A stretch of DNA of 64,000 nucleotides from Bacteroidales bacterium 6E (GCA_001270045.2 DF970671.1:57745-121744), one strand, 5' to 3'; positions 27,562-37,230 are shown, counted from the first letter of the stretch. The notes: generated by a model not told the origin, from the sequence alone. Translations and numbers: made by a program.

Positions 27562-28806
27562 TCAGAACGATATGCCAGCCTCCAGCATCATACCTTTGAA
27601 TCCGGCTTTATCCCCGTAATTGGCGAAATTTTCATATTTCTGGTCAACGTATTCGAGCTTTAACCCGACATTTTCAGTCATGAACCATCCTGCCGCAAAT
27701 TGAACCCGGTTAACTTTCATTTCAGGTTGTGATTTTTTGTTATTCACGGTGTTATATCGGCTGCCTACATGAAACTGGTCTGATTTACCAAATCGGTAGA
27801 TGGCTTCAATCGCTAATTGATTGAAGTCATAGTCAGCATTAGCCATGTTCAAACCCTTCGAATTCTGAAGCGTCCCGAAAATTTCAAGACCGTTATACTG
27901 AAGGAAGAGGTTACCCACAATCGTATTGTCTTTCCTAAAGCTACCTGGACCCCAGTTCCCGGATGTAAAGTTTTTGGTGATATCAAATTCAGAACCATCA
28001 CCTGTTTGACGATTCATTACGAGATAATATCTCGAACCGGTGCGATCTCCACTGTGCAATGAACCACTCAGGGTCTCTGATTGATGTGATCCGGCCAGTG
28101 TAGCCCTTACCCTGAAAAGCTCGCTGACCTGTTTGTCAATACTTGCCTTCCATACATATGCAAGTTCATCGGTAAGGTTTCTTTCAATATAAGTCTTGTT
28201 TTCACCAGTACCCGAAGTTGTGCCCAGGGCAGGTTTTAAGGTTCCATTGTTTATACCACCCATCAATAAAATACCTTTATCCCTGAACATTATTTCGACA
28301 CCTGTATTTGTGGTAAAATCGTCAAGGATGTAGTTTCCGACAAATGCGTTTTTCAAAATGCTGCCATTGTCGGACCTCCTGAAATGTTGATCACCCACAT
28401 TGGGATTCATAACCCCTGCCTTAATCGTTAAATATTGCATCAGTTTGTCTGCTGCCGGTAAAAAAGGCAGGTTGTCTATCAAAAGATAACCACCTTTGAC
28501 CCAGGTTTCATTGTGATGTCTGGAGGATAGATATGTTTCCAGATTCACTTTAATTCCTGGGGCAAGCAGGGTGTTTATATTTAGATTGGCGGTAGGTAAA
28601 TTGAAGTTGGATCCCAATTCAATCAACGCCCAGGATGGATTGCTTGCCTCATGATTGAGCGCTTGATACTGGATTGCGAAATCAGCACCAATGTTAACTT
28701 TTACTTTCTCAAAATCAGATGGTAAGAGCTTTGGCTCTTCAAAATTCTGTGCTTGAACAGAGACATATGCAAAAAATGCTAAAACGAGCAAAATGGTGTT
28801 TTTCAT
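27562..28806 (-). CDS. Outer-membrane porin, O/P family
   Basis: 414 residues. Signal peptide 1-19 (ends VSVQA), then amphipathic beta-strands throughout and a terminal Phe (MMLEAGISF) as expected for beta-barrel assembly. Reads like phosphate-selective porin O/P relatives (QYLTIKAGVMNPNVGDQHFRRSDNG, GLEIFGTLQNSKG). Transport specificity cannot be read. Lies between two YceI genes; 30 bases separate it from the first. Confidence 0.85.
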   Translation of the reverse strand: MKNTILLVLAFFAYVSVQAQNFEEPKLLPSDFEKVKVNIGADFAIQYQALNHEASNPSWALIELGSNFNLPTANLNINTLLAPGIKVNLETYLSSRHHNETWVKGGYLLIDNLPFLPAADKLMQYLTIKAGVMNPNVGDQHFRRSDNGSILKNAFVGNYILDDFTTNTGVEIMFRDKGILLMGGINNGTLKPALGTTSGTGENKTYIERNLTDELAYVWKASIDKQVSELFRVRATLAGSHQSETLSGSLHSGDRTGSRYYLVMNRQTGDGSEFDITKNFTSGNWGPGSFRKDNTIVGNLFLQYNGLEIFGTLQNSKGLNMANADYDFNQLAIEAIYRFGKSDQFHVGSRYNTVNNKKSQPEMKVNRVQFAAGWFMTENVGLKLEYVDQKYENFANYGDKAGFKGMMLEAGISF

Positions 28807-28836
28807 TATGTATGATATTTAAGTTATAAACTTCAT

Positions 28837-29442
28837 TTATTTAGAGGCGGAGATGGATTGGTTGGTTTTCAAATCAATGCTATATTCCAACACAAAGTCA
28901 TCACCTGTTTTAATGGTTCCCATCATGGCGGTTGGTGGTTTTATTCCAAAATCACTCATCTTCAGTTTAACAACCCCATTTACGGTTATGGCCTGATCGG
29001 ATTTGAAAGTACCACTGAATGGAACTTTGATTGTCTGTGATACCCCTGCAATTTCAAGTTTGCCTTGAAGAGTTCCACTGAAGCTTTTCCCTTGGGTTGC
29101 GACAGTAATCCCTTCAGACTGCGAAAATTTTATTTCCGGATGCTGTTTTACCTTCAAAGCATCAAGGGCTTTTTCGTCCATGAGACTATGTTTGCTTTTC
29201 AGTCCTTTGGCTAAACTGGAAAATTTTACATCGTCTATAGAGATTTTATTTTCATGATGTTCAACTCCCATTTCTATGTTTACGATAGTTGATTCCATTT
29301 CCCAGTCGTGTACTGTGGATGTACCTTTTACCAGAACCTTGCTCTGTGCAGGAACATTTTTAAAAGGAACCTGAGCCAGCAATGTGCCATGGATCATGAC
29401 AAATGCAAAGGCGACCAATAATAATTTGAAACTTGTTTTCAT
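28837..29442 (-). CDS. YceI-family periplasmic protein
   Basis: 201 residues from ATG at 29442 (a start seven codons further out is possible), beginning with a signal peptide MKTSFKLLLVAFAFVMIHGT. Typical YceI features: SKVLVKGTSTVHDWEM, LKSKHSLMDEKALDALKVK with the H-x-x-M-D element, HPEIKFSQS, and VKLKMSDFGIKPPTAM. Function in family: binding of polyisoprenoid-like ligands. First gene of the YceI-porin-YceI-Rrf2 operon. Confidence 0.92.
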   Translation of the reverse strand: MKTSFKLLLVAFAFVMIHGTLLAQVPFKNVPAQSKVLVKGTSTVHDWEMESTIVNIEMGVEHHENKISIDDVKFSSLAKGLKSKHSLMDEKALDALKVKQHPEIKFSQSEGITVATQGKSFSGTLQGKLEIAGVSQTIKVPFSGTFKSDQAITVNGVVKLKMSDFGIKPPTAMMGTIKTGDDFVLEYSIDLKTNQSISASK

Positions 29443-29518
29443 GTCTGTTTTTTTATTGTCCATTAATCAAACTTGAGTTTTACCTGTAGTTTACTATCGA
29501 TAAGCTTTGTTTATATAA

Positions 29519-29553
29519 TAAAGTTATTAATCCTATCAAATAGATAGGACAAA
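29519..29553 (-). promoter_or_regulatory. Candidate promoter with palindromic operator for the YceI operon
   Basis: Minus strand reads TTTG, 23 bases, then TAACTTTA (7 of 8 to TAnnTTTG); the spacing is a little long. Between them lies a perfect 7-bp dyad TCCTATC-N5-GATAGGA (29531-29549), placed to block RNA polymerase. The Rrf2 protein encoded last in the operon is the obvious candidate ligand. Confidence 0.5.
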
Positions 29554-29736
29554 GGTATAGGTTTTTTAAATACTACGATTTCCATATTCATGTTATAAAA
29601 CATAGAATTATGTTATAGTATAAATTAAGTCGCTGTAAATAAAATGTATAGAAGCAATTGGCGGAAATGGATAGAAGGGTGTTATCTTAACTGGATATTA
29701 ATAAGTAGTGTTCTGCAATTGATTATTAAATCAGTT

Positions 29737-31215
29737 TTAATTTATCCCAAACATCATATTTCCATAAAAATACATCATCAGTGTGATAATAATTGCCCCG
29801 ATAATGTTTATTATGAAACCGGTGCGAGCCATCTGTCCAACAGTGATACGTCCACTTCCGAAAACAATTGCATTCGGAGGTGTGGCAACTGGCATCATGA
29901 ACGCCATGGAAGCAGAAAGTGTAGCTGGAACCATGAGAAAAAGGGGATGAATGCCTGATGTGATTGATAAGCCGGCAAGTATTGGAAGAATCATTTCTGT
30001 GGTTGCAGTATTGGATGTAAGTTCAGTCAGGAATGTGATGAAAAGTGATATGATCAGAATAATTAACATCGGATGAAGTGTGGCAACATGTGTTAGTCTT
30101 TCTCCAAACCAGAGTGAAAGCCCTGATTCTTTCAGTCCTGTAGCTAAGGCAAACCCACCACCAAACAATAATAGAATTTGCCAAGGCAGTTTACCGGCAG
30201 TATGCCAATCAAGCAATTTCTCTCTTGTGGCACGTTTCGAAGGTATAATAAACAGAACAATCGACATCAAAATGGCAATTGTGCCATCGTTTATATATGA
30301 TGATTGAGGAAAAAACCTTGACCATCCTGGAACAAGAAAATTTCCAAAAACCAGATCAACCCTGAAAATCCATAGAAAAGCGAGTATGGAAAAGATCGAT
30401 AACACCCACTTTTCTTCATATGAAAATCGGCCCATTGATTTCATCTGACTCGAAAAAATATTCCTTGGTATCTGTATCCATTCACTTTTTCGCGGTCTGA
30501 AGCTATAATACAGTATTAACCATATTGCAAAGGAAATAATCAGGCTGACGGGAAGTGCAAAAATAAGCCATTGTGAGAACGTAATGGATTCAGCATTAGG
30601 AAAATAAATTTCAAAGATTCTGACAAATGAAAGATTTGGTGGCGTTCCTACCAGGGTTGCCATTCCTCCGGTGGAGGCACTATATGCAATGCCAAGAAGT
30701 AATCCGATACTAAATCGTGAAGCTTTTCCTCCATTCATGATCTCATCTAGCTGTTTTATAATGGACATGGCAATTGGTAACATCATCATGGCGGTTGCCG
30801 TATTGGATATCCACATTGAAAGGAAGAAGCTTGCAACCATAAATCCTGCTAAAATATTAGCGGGCTTAACACCGGTCATGCTTAGAATCTTCAAGGCAAT
30901 TCTTTGATGAAGATTCCATTTTTCCATGGCAAGTGCTACCAGAAAGCCTCCCATGAACAAAAAAATGACATCGTTAAAGTAAGCAGACGAAACCGTCTTG
31001 CTGTCCAATACACCAAACAAGGGGAAAAGTGCTACTGGCAAGAGGGAGGTCACCGCCAGAGGGACTGCTTCGGTAATCCACCATACAGCCATAAGTAGTG
31101 TAATACAAAAAGCATGGGTAATTGCACGATTATTGGGATCAAGGTCCCAAAAGAAAAGAATACCCACGATGATTAATGGAGTTATTATAAAGCTGACGAG
31201 TTCCTTTAATTTCAT
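29737..31215 (-). CDS. DASS/SLC13-family sodium-anion symporter
   Basis: 492 residues, about 11-12 TM helices. Both signature SNT motifs are present: WISNTATAMMMLPIA near 135-148 and TSNTATTEMILPI near 402-414, each forming half of the dicarboxylate and sodium sites. Imports di- or tricarboxylates or sulfate with Na+; substrate is not resolvable. Own transcription unit, divergent in control from the DUF4382-like gene which is also minus-strand upstream. Confidence 0.94.
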   Translation of the reverse strand: MKLKELVSFIITPLIIVGILFFWDLDPNNRAITHAFCITLLMAVWWITEAVPLAVTSLLPVALFPLFGVLDSKTVSSAYFNDVIFLFMGGFLVALAMEKWNLHQRIALKILSMTGVKPANILAGFMVASFFLSMWISNTATAMMMLPIAMSIIKQLDEIMNGGKASRFSIGLLLGIAYSASTGGMATLVGTPPNLSFVRIFEIYFPNAESITFSQWLIFALPVSLIISFAIWLILYYSFRPRKSEWIQIPRNIFSSQMKSMGRFSYEEKWVLSIFSILAFLWIFRVDLVFGNFLVPGWSRFFPQSSYINDGTIAILMSIVLFIIPSKRATREKLLDWHTAGKLPWQILLLFGGGFALATGLKESGLSLWFGERLTHVATLHPMLIILIISLFITFLTELTSNTATTEMILPILAGLSITSGIHPLFLMVPATLSASMAFMMPVATPPNAIVFGSGRITVGQMARTGFIINIIGAIIITLMMYFYGNMMFGIN

Positions 31216-31746
31216 ATTCTATCATCAGAAGGCCAGCTAATTTAGCAAATTATTGAGCAGTGATGCCAGTTTTGTTTGATCGGTTTCGATTAGCCTTATT
31301 GTTGCTGTAGCAGGAAATACTTGTTGGAAATTAAAAATAATTTGGTCTCCTTATAAGAAAAAACGAAAAGGCCGGAATTCCTCCGGCCTTTTGTCCGGTT
31401 GACATCCTCCGATGTAACCGGTAACTCACCCCAAGTACGTAATGAATTGTGACATCCTCAATCGGTGCCCAAAACTGTTTATGTTGATCTGTAATGTGTT
31501 TTTAAATTAAGTGCTTCCATTCAAAAAGGTATTGATTTTGGGGATACTGTACTTCTGTATGTTTGAATTTTGTGTGTTCTGTTTTTTAACGAGCTCACAT
31601 ATAATTTGAAAAAGGGATCGTGAATAGAAAATCAAACAGTTTCATTTTTTTCCTTTCTCCGGTTGAGCTCCTGATCCTTAAGCTCAGATTATACTGACAG
31701 AAATCAGGCGCTCACCGGAAAATGGAATTTGATATATAAGGCGGAA
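31216..31746. other. Intergenic region with two structured hairpins
   Basis: 530 bases with no gene. It holds the SLC13 promoter near its left end and, at 31366-31421, two adjacent hairpins described separately. A 10-base direct repeat TGACATCCTC occurs at 31400-31409 and 31450-31459. The remainder is AT-rich and featureless. Confidence 0.6.
31366..31392 (-). terminator. Rho-independent terminator, minus strand
   Basis: 10-bp stem AAAAGGCCGG/CCGGCCTTTT with a 7-base loop. On the minus strand it is followed by CGTTTTTTCTT, so it should end transcription from the lipoprotein gene 355 bases upstream. A second hairpin, CCGGTT-G-ACATC / GATGT-AACCGG (31395-31421), stacks directly beside it. Confidence 0.7.
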
Positions 31747-32637
31747 CTATGGTTCTGATGGTTCTGCTTCAAGCACAAAGTTTACAGTTGTTGAAGCCCC
31801 GGCAGTAACCGGAATATCAAATACTGTGTCATTCTTAAAGCCGGGTAGTTCACATACTGTGGTGTAGGTATCTGCATGGAGACCGATCAGCCTGAAATTT
31901 CCCATCTCGTCGGTGAAGGAAGAAACCAAAATCAGATCTTCATCTTCCATCCCCGGTTCGATTTCATTTTCCGGAATCAGAAGCTTAACCCTGGCATTGG
32001 CCAGTGGATTTTCCAACGAGTCTGTTACTGATCCCTGTATTCTGCCGGCAGCTCCAAGATATACTCCCCGTACGACAGGTTTGAAATTAAATCCGATAAT
32101 ATTGCCAGCTGCAACATTTCCTTTTGCCACAAAGGATTTGCTTACATCAAAGTCAAGCAGTACATCCGAGGTTTGACCTGCTTCTATCATTATAGCCGGA
32201 TGAATCTTGATTTTCAACCCACTTGCAGAGCCGCTTGGCACCTTTAAGTCGTAAACTTCCCCATTATTTAGGGTTACTTTTGAGTCGACAACCCTGAGCC
32301 TGATCATGTCATATGATCCTGGTTCAAGATCAACCGATGCAAGTTCTTCAGTAATACCGTTGGTTAATTCGAGAAGATCAAACTCCATCTCTCCCTCTGC
32401 AATAGTTATGAATGAACTATTTTCATCTTCAACATTGGCTTCAGAACTTTTTCTGATTTCCACCCTGTCGATTGTTACCCAGGTGCTGCTGACCAATTGG
32501 ATGGGGAAGGGTGCATCAGTCAAATGAACATTTAACCGACCTTTACCTTCAGGCAAGGAGTTTTCATCTGTGTTACATCCTGTCATGGCAATTATTGCAA
32601 AGATTAGGATTGCCAGTGACCATTTCATTTGTTTCAT
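31747..32637 (-). CDS. DUF4382-like lipoprotein with carboxypeptidase-regulatory domain
   Basis: 296 residues. Lipoprotein signal with lipobox ending MTGC (Cys20). Residues about 33-195 resemble the DUF4382 domain (GRLNVHLTDAPFP, VNVTIDRVEI-like strand, LLELTNG, YDMIRLRV), followed by an Ig-like carboxypeptidase regulatory domain about 197-290 (GRIQGSVTDSLENPLANARVKL). Cell-envelope protein, probably outer-membrane anchored; function unknown. Confidence 0.85.
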   Translation of the reverse strand: MKQMKWSLAILIFAIIAMTGCNTDENSLPEGKGRLNVHLTDAPFPIQLVSSTWVTIDRVEIRKSSEANVEDENSSFITIAEGEMEFDLLELTNGITEELASVDLEPGSYDMIRLRVVDSKVTLNNGEVYDLKVPSGSASGLKIKIHPAIMIEAGQTSDVLLDFDVSKSFVAKGNVAAGNIIGFNFKPVVRGVYLGAAGRIQGSVTDSLENPLANARVKLLIPENEIEPGMEDEDLILVSSFTDEMGNFRLIGLHADTYTTVCELPGFKNDTVFDIPVTAGASTTVNFVLEAEPSEP

Positions 32638-32841
32638 AGCCTAATTATTTTGAATTATCGTGAATAAATCATCTCAACTGCAAGATTGCGTTACAAATAA
32701 TGTGCTGTCATGTGTCTGAAAGCACAAATGTCTTTAAATCAGTTTGTAAGAATGAGGCAAAGTGGTTGTCATTTTATCAAATTGCAGGAAAGCTCTATCA
32801 ATTTGAAAAACAAATGACTTAGATGATGGAAAATATGGAAC

Positions 32842-33636
32842 CTATTTCGCGGTATTGAGTATCCGAAGCGCCCCTCTTATGACAATCAGAAAAACGACTG
32901 AGCCAATTAGAAGGTCAGGGAGGTTTGAAGAGGCCCATCTTACAGTTAAGCCTGCAATGATTACCCCTAGGTTGATGATGACATCGTTTGATGTAAAAAT
33001 CAGGCTGGCTTTCATATGGACTTCTTCTTTGCTTTTTGATTTTTGCAGCAGGTAGAGGCTGATCCCATTTGCTGCCAGGGCAAAAATCGAAACAATGATC
33101 ATAGTATTGGAATCGGGGATTATTTCAGGGCTGATAAATCGCCTGATCACCTCGGCAAAACCAATCAAGGCCAGTAATAGTTGAAAATAACCGGCAATCC
33201 TGGCAACAATCTTTTTACGCGATATCGCAGCTCCTACTGCCATCAGGCTGATTCCATAGACAAAAGCATCAGCCAGCATGTCCAGGCTGTCGGCTATCAG
33301 GCCCATTGAGCCAGAGATCCACCCTGTAAGAATTTCAATCAGGAAGAAACTGAAGTTGATGATCAATACTGTCCAAAGAAGTCTTTTTTGTTCAGAGTGA
33401 TACTCCTGTGGTGCTGTTTCGGTTTCTTCTGTGGAAATTCTTTTACCCCCCAGATTTAATTGCTGAATCGCTTGTTCCAGCAGCAATGGGTCAGTTGTGT
33501 GATATACTGTCAGTTTTCGGTCGGCCAGATCAAAGTCAAGGCCGTTGATTCCGCCCATGCCGTCAAGTTTCATCCTGATTAGATTTTCCTCGGAAGGACA
33601 ATCCATGTGGGAGATTTTGAAAATGCTTTTCTTCAT
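32842..33636 (-). CDS. Cation diffusion facilitator with HMA-like N-terminus
   Basis: 264 residues from ATG at 33636, preferred over 33657 because the HMA-like fold begins at once. Residues 1-65 look like a heavy-metal-associated domain (FKISHMDCPSEENLIRMKLD) in which the usual CxxC is reduced to a single Cys. Then a CDF membrane domain with TM2 motif GLIADSLDMLADAFVYG and TM5 motif TSNDVIINLGVIIAG carrying the aspartates that bind Zn or other divalent metal. The cytoplasmic C-terminal CDF domain is absent. Likely metal efflux. Confidence 0.87.
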   Translation of the reverse strand: MKKSIFKISHMDCPSEENLIRMKLDGMGGINGLDFDLADRKLTVYHTTDPLLLEQAIQQLNLGGKRISTEETETAPQEYHSEQKRLLWTVLIINFSFFLIEILTGWISGSMGLIADSLDMLADAFVYGISLMAVGAAISRKKIVARIAGYFQLLLALIGFAEVIRRFISPEIIPDSNTMIIVSIFALAANGISLYLLQKSKSKEEVHMKASLIFTSNDVIINLGVIIAGLTVRWASSNLPDLLIGSVVFLIVIRGALRILNTAK

Positions 33637-33706
33637 CAGAATTTCAATTCTTGTCAAAAATAATACAAATTGATCTTTTATTGAGGCGTAAATTATATTA
33701 TAAATG

Positions 33707-33746
33707 AAAAAGGAGCCTGACCGTTTTTTTTCGATGGCTCCTTTTT
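33707..33746 (-). terminator. Rho-independent terminator after tricorn-like gene
   Basis: 11-bp stem AAAAAGGAGCC/GGCTCCTTTTT with an 18-base loop, 40 bases beyond the stop of the protease gene on the minus strand, ending in a T-run in that direction. Confidence 0.8.
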
Positions 33747-33786
33747 CCTGAAATCGAAGTCAATAATAACCCGATGTATCATTTTA

Positions 33787-36700
33787 TTAAGGTTTCACTG
33801 CAGGCTTGGGAAAAGGCGGAGGGATAACCTCTGGTTTTCTTTGTTCATCAATCAATCTTAAAGCTTCCTTTATGGCTCTCAATAGCTGGGGATCTTCTCC
33901 TTTCTGAAGCGATTGGGCATCCTGACGAACTTCTATATCAGGGGCAACACCTGTATTTTCGGCAATCCATTTTCGGTTGATGGGATCAAATACCGCATTG
34001 TCGGGTGCGGTGATCATCCCTCCATCAATCAGTGGGTAATGCACCGATGATTTTACAAGTCCTCCCCAGGTGGTTGTACCGATCAGGGGGCCTGCTTTCT
34101 GCTGCCTGAATACCCACGGGAAGAAATCGCCCCCGGATCCGGCCATTTCGTTGACAAGAAGTACCTTAGGGCCTAAAATCCCGGCCGGAAGCCGTAACGG
34201 TTTACCGTTGGGGACTTCGTTGGTCAAAGATGCTCTCAGACTGCGGGTCATCAGGTCGACCATATAATCATCTAGCAGTCCTCCACCGTTGAACCTTTCA
34301 TCGATAACTGCCCCTTCCTTGTCCTGTTGAGCAAAGAAGTAGCGATTGAATGAAACAAAACCGGATCCACCGGTATTGGGTACCCATACATATGCCAATC
34401 GTCCATTGGAAAGACTGTCTACAAGTCTTCTGTTATCCTCAACCCAAGCCCTCGTCCGCAAATCATTTTCACTGGAAATTGGTGTCACGATTTCTTTCCA
34501 CGAACCTTCGTAAGCTGGTGATGAATTAATGTGAATAATGGTCTGTTTGGCTGCAGTTCCATCGAGGAACCGGTATGGGTCATCATTTGCCGTGAGTTCG
34601 TTCCCGTTTATTCCGGTCAGGTAATTCCCCTCCCTGATTTTCAGCTCAGGTCTGTCGAGTGGACTTGAAAGTTCCGGGTTCCAACTCTCGGCTGTGTATA
34701 TTCTTTTAATTTTCCATCTGCCTTGATCGGATTCCAGATCGGCTCCCAATAATCCGACAGTGTTTCTGTCTGTTTCAGGGTAATCGCCTCCCCCAACAAA
34801 ACTGTGTCCAACCGAAAGCTCCCCGTTCATCATGTCCAGGATATAGGTCAGGTCATCGCGATGGCGGATATGTGGAACCAGTGGTGAATAACGCTGGTAT
34901 ACCACCTGCCAGTCGCGACCATGAAGATTGGGATCGTAGAAGTAGTCACGCTCAACGCGCCATGCCTCTTCGAAGATCTGTTTCCATTCGGCTGCCCGAT
35001 CAAGCTTCACCTGTAAATTTACTTTTACGGATTTTCCATCTGACCCGGAAGGTTTGTCAGTATCCATTACCTTCCAGTCTCCGTTGACCCGCGCAAGCAT
35101 TTTGGTTCCATCGGCCGACACAGAGATTTGCCTGGCTCCACTGATATATTCCTTGGCTTCCCGTTTTTCAAGCGTAAATTTATGAATGGTGTATCCCTGG
35201 GAGTTTTGTTTTTGCTCCATTATAAAAACATTTCCTTTTGGACCGGTAACCATCATCTGGTAATTTCGCTTTGGCATGGGCAAAGGGATAATTCTGCGCT
35301 GTATATCATCGAAGTCGATGATGACCTTTACTCCTTCATCTTTCTTTTCTTCTTTTTCATCGCCTTTTTTCGTGCCAGCTTTTTTGTTGTTTTCAGCTTT
35401 GGCTGCCGACTCTTTCTCATCTGACTTTTTTTCTTCCTCTTTTACCGTTTCTTCATCGCTCTTTGGTTTGAAAGGGGAGGGTTCATCCTTTTTCAGGTTG
35501 ATAAGATAAGCGTTGTATTCGGGATTTGAGGTTTGCGAACTGGTATTTGCCCATCCGGAGCTTAGGGCCCATTCAGTGCTGGCCAGAAAATAGAGACGGA
35601 GTCCGTCTGCATCCCAGGCGGGTGAAAATGAGTCAGCAAATGGATCGGTAAGTGAATTGGCAGCTTGTTTTTCAACCGACCATACCATGATGGTGCGAAA
35701 GCCATTGCTGCCAGCCTTGGAATAGGCAAGCCATTTTGAATCAGGAGACCAGGTGAGGCCCATGGAACCCCGTTCCAGATTATTGCCTGCGATGTCGACG
35801 GTTTTGATATCTCCGGATTCGATATCTAATACCCTGATTCTGACGTCATCGTCAGTAAAGGCAATGGATTTGCCATCTGGTGACCAAACCGGCTCCCAAG
35901 CCATTTTTGATTCTCCAATCGACATCTTCCGTGGCTCTGTCATGCCGTCTTGTGCCCCGACCATCAGGCTATATCCCTCGCCTGAAGCATCAGAAAACCA
36001 GGCAACCTGATTGCCCTTGGGTGACCAAATGGGAGCCCTGTCGGCAGCTCCGGAGGTCTGTGTCAGGTTTCTGGGATCCCCAAACTCGATAGGTACGGTG
36101 AAAACATCGCCCCGTGCTTCAATAAGTACCCGCTTGCCTGTCGGGGAAAGCGATACTGAAGTTGCCCTTGATGAAACATCTTCCCACTTTGTTTCCGCCC
36201 ACGGAAAGTCACCGGTTATTGTGATTTCAAGTTGTTTAACGCTCTTGTCGTTCTGGTTCAGGACATAAATAAATCCGTCTCTTTCGAAGACCAGCTCCTT
36301 TTCATTTCCGGCAAGCCATTTAATGTCAGAATCAGGATAGGAGGTTATCTGATCCAATTTCCCGGAAGAAGTATCGAATGACCAGATATTGGATGTCCAG
36401 TCCCTGTCCGATAAATAATAGATTTTATTCCCTATCCACAGTGGCTGAATATCAGTCGTCCTTTCGTTTGGAATAATGGTCTCGGCATATGTTTCAAGGT
36501 CTAAAATAATTAGCGGGGTGTTTTGTCCACCCCTGTAATTGCGCCATTCGACATCCCAACGCGATACCCGGTCGATGGCGATTTTTTTCCCATCAGGGCT
36601 GTAGGAACCGTCAAAGCCCCATTGTTCAGCTACCGGAGTTGAAGGGCCACCTGTGACCGGCACGGTCCATAATCTGCCATAGGAGGGTGGAGCTGATTCT

Positions 36701-37155
36701 CTTGCCGAGGTATACAATACATTTTTCCCGTCAGGCGTCCATCCCTTGACCCTCGATGCGGCTGGGTACCAAGTCAACCGTTCGGGGGTTCCCCCGGTTG
36801 AAGCCACAACATAAACCGCAAGTACCCCTGCACGGTTCGAATTAAAGGCAATCTTTGTCCCGTCAGGAGAAAAGCGGGGCTCGCTTTCGACAGCAGGAGT
36901 ACTGGTAATCCTGAGAAGTTGGCTTCCATCAAGATTGGATGTCCAGATATCACCACCCGATACAAAAACAATCTTTTCAGCGTTGATGTCGGGCTGGCGC
37001 AAAAGACGTGATGATTCTGCCAAAGCCGTGACTGATGACATCAGACAGAGAATGACTGCAGACAGGAGATAGAGGCTAATCTTTGACCGAAAGTTTCCCA
37101 TTGGGGACCTTAACCCAGTTTGGATTGGCTTGTTGCTTAGTTGTGATGGATCCAT
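33787..37155 (-). CDS. Tricorn-type S41 peptidase
   Basis: About 1122 residues from ATG at 37155; the frame opens at 37197 but that codon lies inside the terminator of the preceding operon. Signal-anchor near residues 25-48. Order: a six-bladed beta-propeller with TolB/WD40-like repeats (DGTKIAFNSNRAG, DGKNVLYTSARES), a second propeller (GKSIAFTDDD, DSKWLAYSKAG), a Lys/Glu-rich linker about 580-630, tricorn C1, PDZ, and the S41 core. Catalytic His sits in ELSVGHSFVGGG and the nucleophile Ser in EMAGSGGDFFPW, with Glu in RKWIAENTG. Degrades peptides, here in the periplasm; the archaeal enzyme is cytoplasmic. Confidence 0.93.
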   Translation of the reverse strand: MDPSQLSNKPIQTGLRSPMGNFRSKISLYLLSAVILCLMSSVTALAESSRLLRQPDINAEKIVFVSGGDIWTSNLDGSQLLRITSTPAVESEPRFSPDGTKIAFNSNRAGVLAVYVVASTGGTPERLTWYPAASRVKGWTPDGKNVLYTSARESAPPSYGRLWTVPVTGGPSTPVAEQWGFDGSYSPDGKKIAIDRVSRWDVEWRNYRGGQNTPLIILDLETYAETIIPNERTTDIQPLWIGNKIYYLSDRDWTSNIWSFDTSSGKLDQITSYPDSDIKWLAGNEKELVFERDGFIYVLNQNDKSVKQLEITITGDFPWAETKWEDVSSRATSVSLSPTGKRVLIEARGDVFTVPIEFGDPRNLTQTSGAADRAPIWSPKGNQVAWFSDASGEGYSLMVGAQDGMTEPRKMSIGESKMAWEPVWSPDGKSIAFTDDDVRIRVLDIESGDIKTVDIAGNNLERGSMGLTWSPDSKWLAYSKAGSNGFRTIMVWSVEKQAANSLTDPFADSFSPAWDADGLRLYFLASTEWALSSGWANTSSQTSNPEYNAYLINLKKDEPSPFKPKSDEETVKEEEKKSDEKESAAKAENNKKAGTKKGDEKEEKKDEGVKVIIDFDDIQRRIIPLPMPKRNYQMMVTGPKGNVFIMEQKQNSQGYTIHKFTLEKREAKEYISGARQISVSADGTKMLARVNGDWKVMDTDKPSGSDGKSVKVNLQVKLDRAAEWKQIFEEAWRVERDYFYDPNLHGRDWQVVYQRYSPLVPHIRHRDDLTYILDMMNGELSVGHSFVGGGDYPETDRNTVGLLGADLESDQGRWKIKRIYTAESWNPELSSPLDRPELKIREGNYLTGINGNELTANDDPYRFLDGTAAKQTIIHINSSPAYEGSWKEIVTPISSENDLRTRAWVEDNRRLVDSLSNGRLAYVWVPNTGGSGFVSFNRYFFAQQDKEGAVIDERFNGGGLLDDYMVDLMTRSLRASLTNEVPNGKPLRLPAGILGPKVLLVNEMAGSGGDFFPWVFRQQKAGPLIGTTTWGGLVKSSVHYPLIDGGMITAPDNAVFDPINRKWIAENTGVAPDIEVRQDAQSLQKGEDPQLLRAIKEALRLIDEQRKPEVIPPPFPKPAVKP

Positions 37156-37187
37156 TTTCTTCAGGATTTTAATTGTTATGAAAAAAA

Positions 37188-37230
37188 GATAGTGCATGGA
37201 AATTCAATTGGATTACATCCATGCACTATC
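37188..37230 (-). terminator. Rho-independent terminator after VOC/SRPBCC operon
   Basis: A perfect 13-bp stem GATAGTGCATGGA/TCCATGCACTATC with a 17-base loop; on the minus strand it runs into TTTTTTT. It ends the VOC-SRPBCC transcript and lies between it and the protease gene. It also excludes the upstream start of that protease gene. Confidence 0.9.

Noticed and set aside
37156-37197. Start of the tricorn-type gene at 37197
   Set aside because: This codon lies inside the terminator hairpin of the preceding operon, so the ATG at 37155 (or 37101) is preferred.
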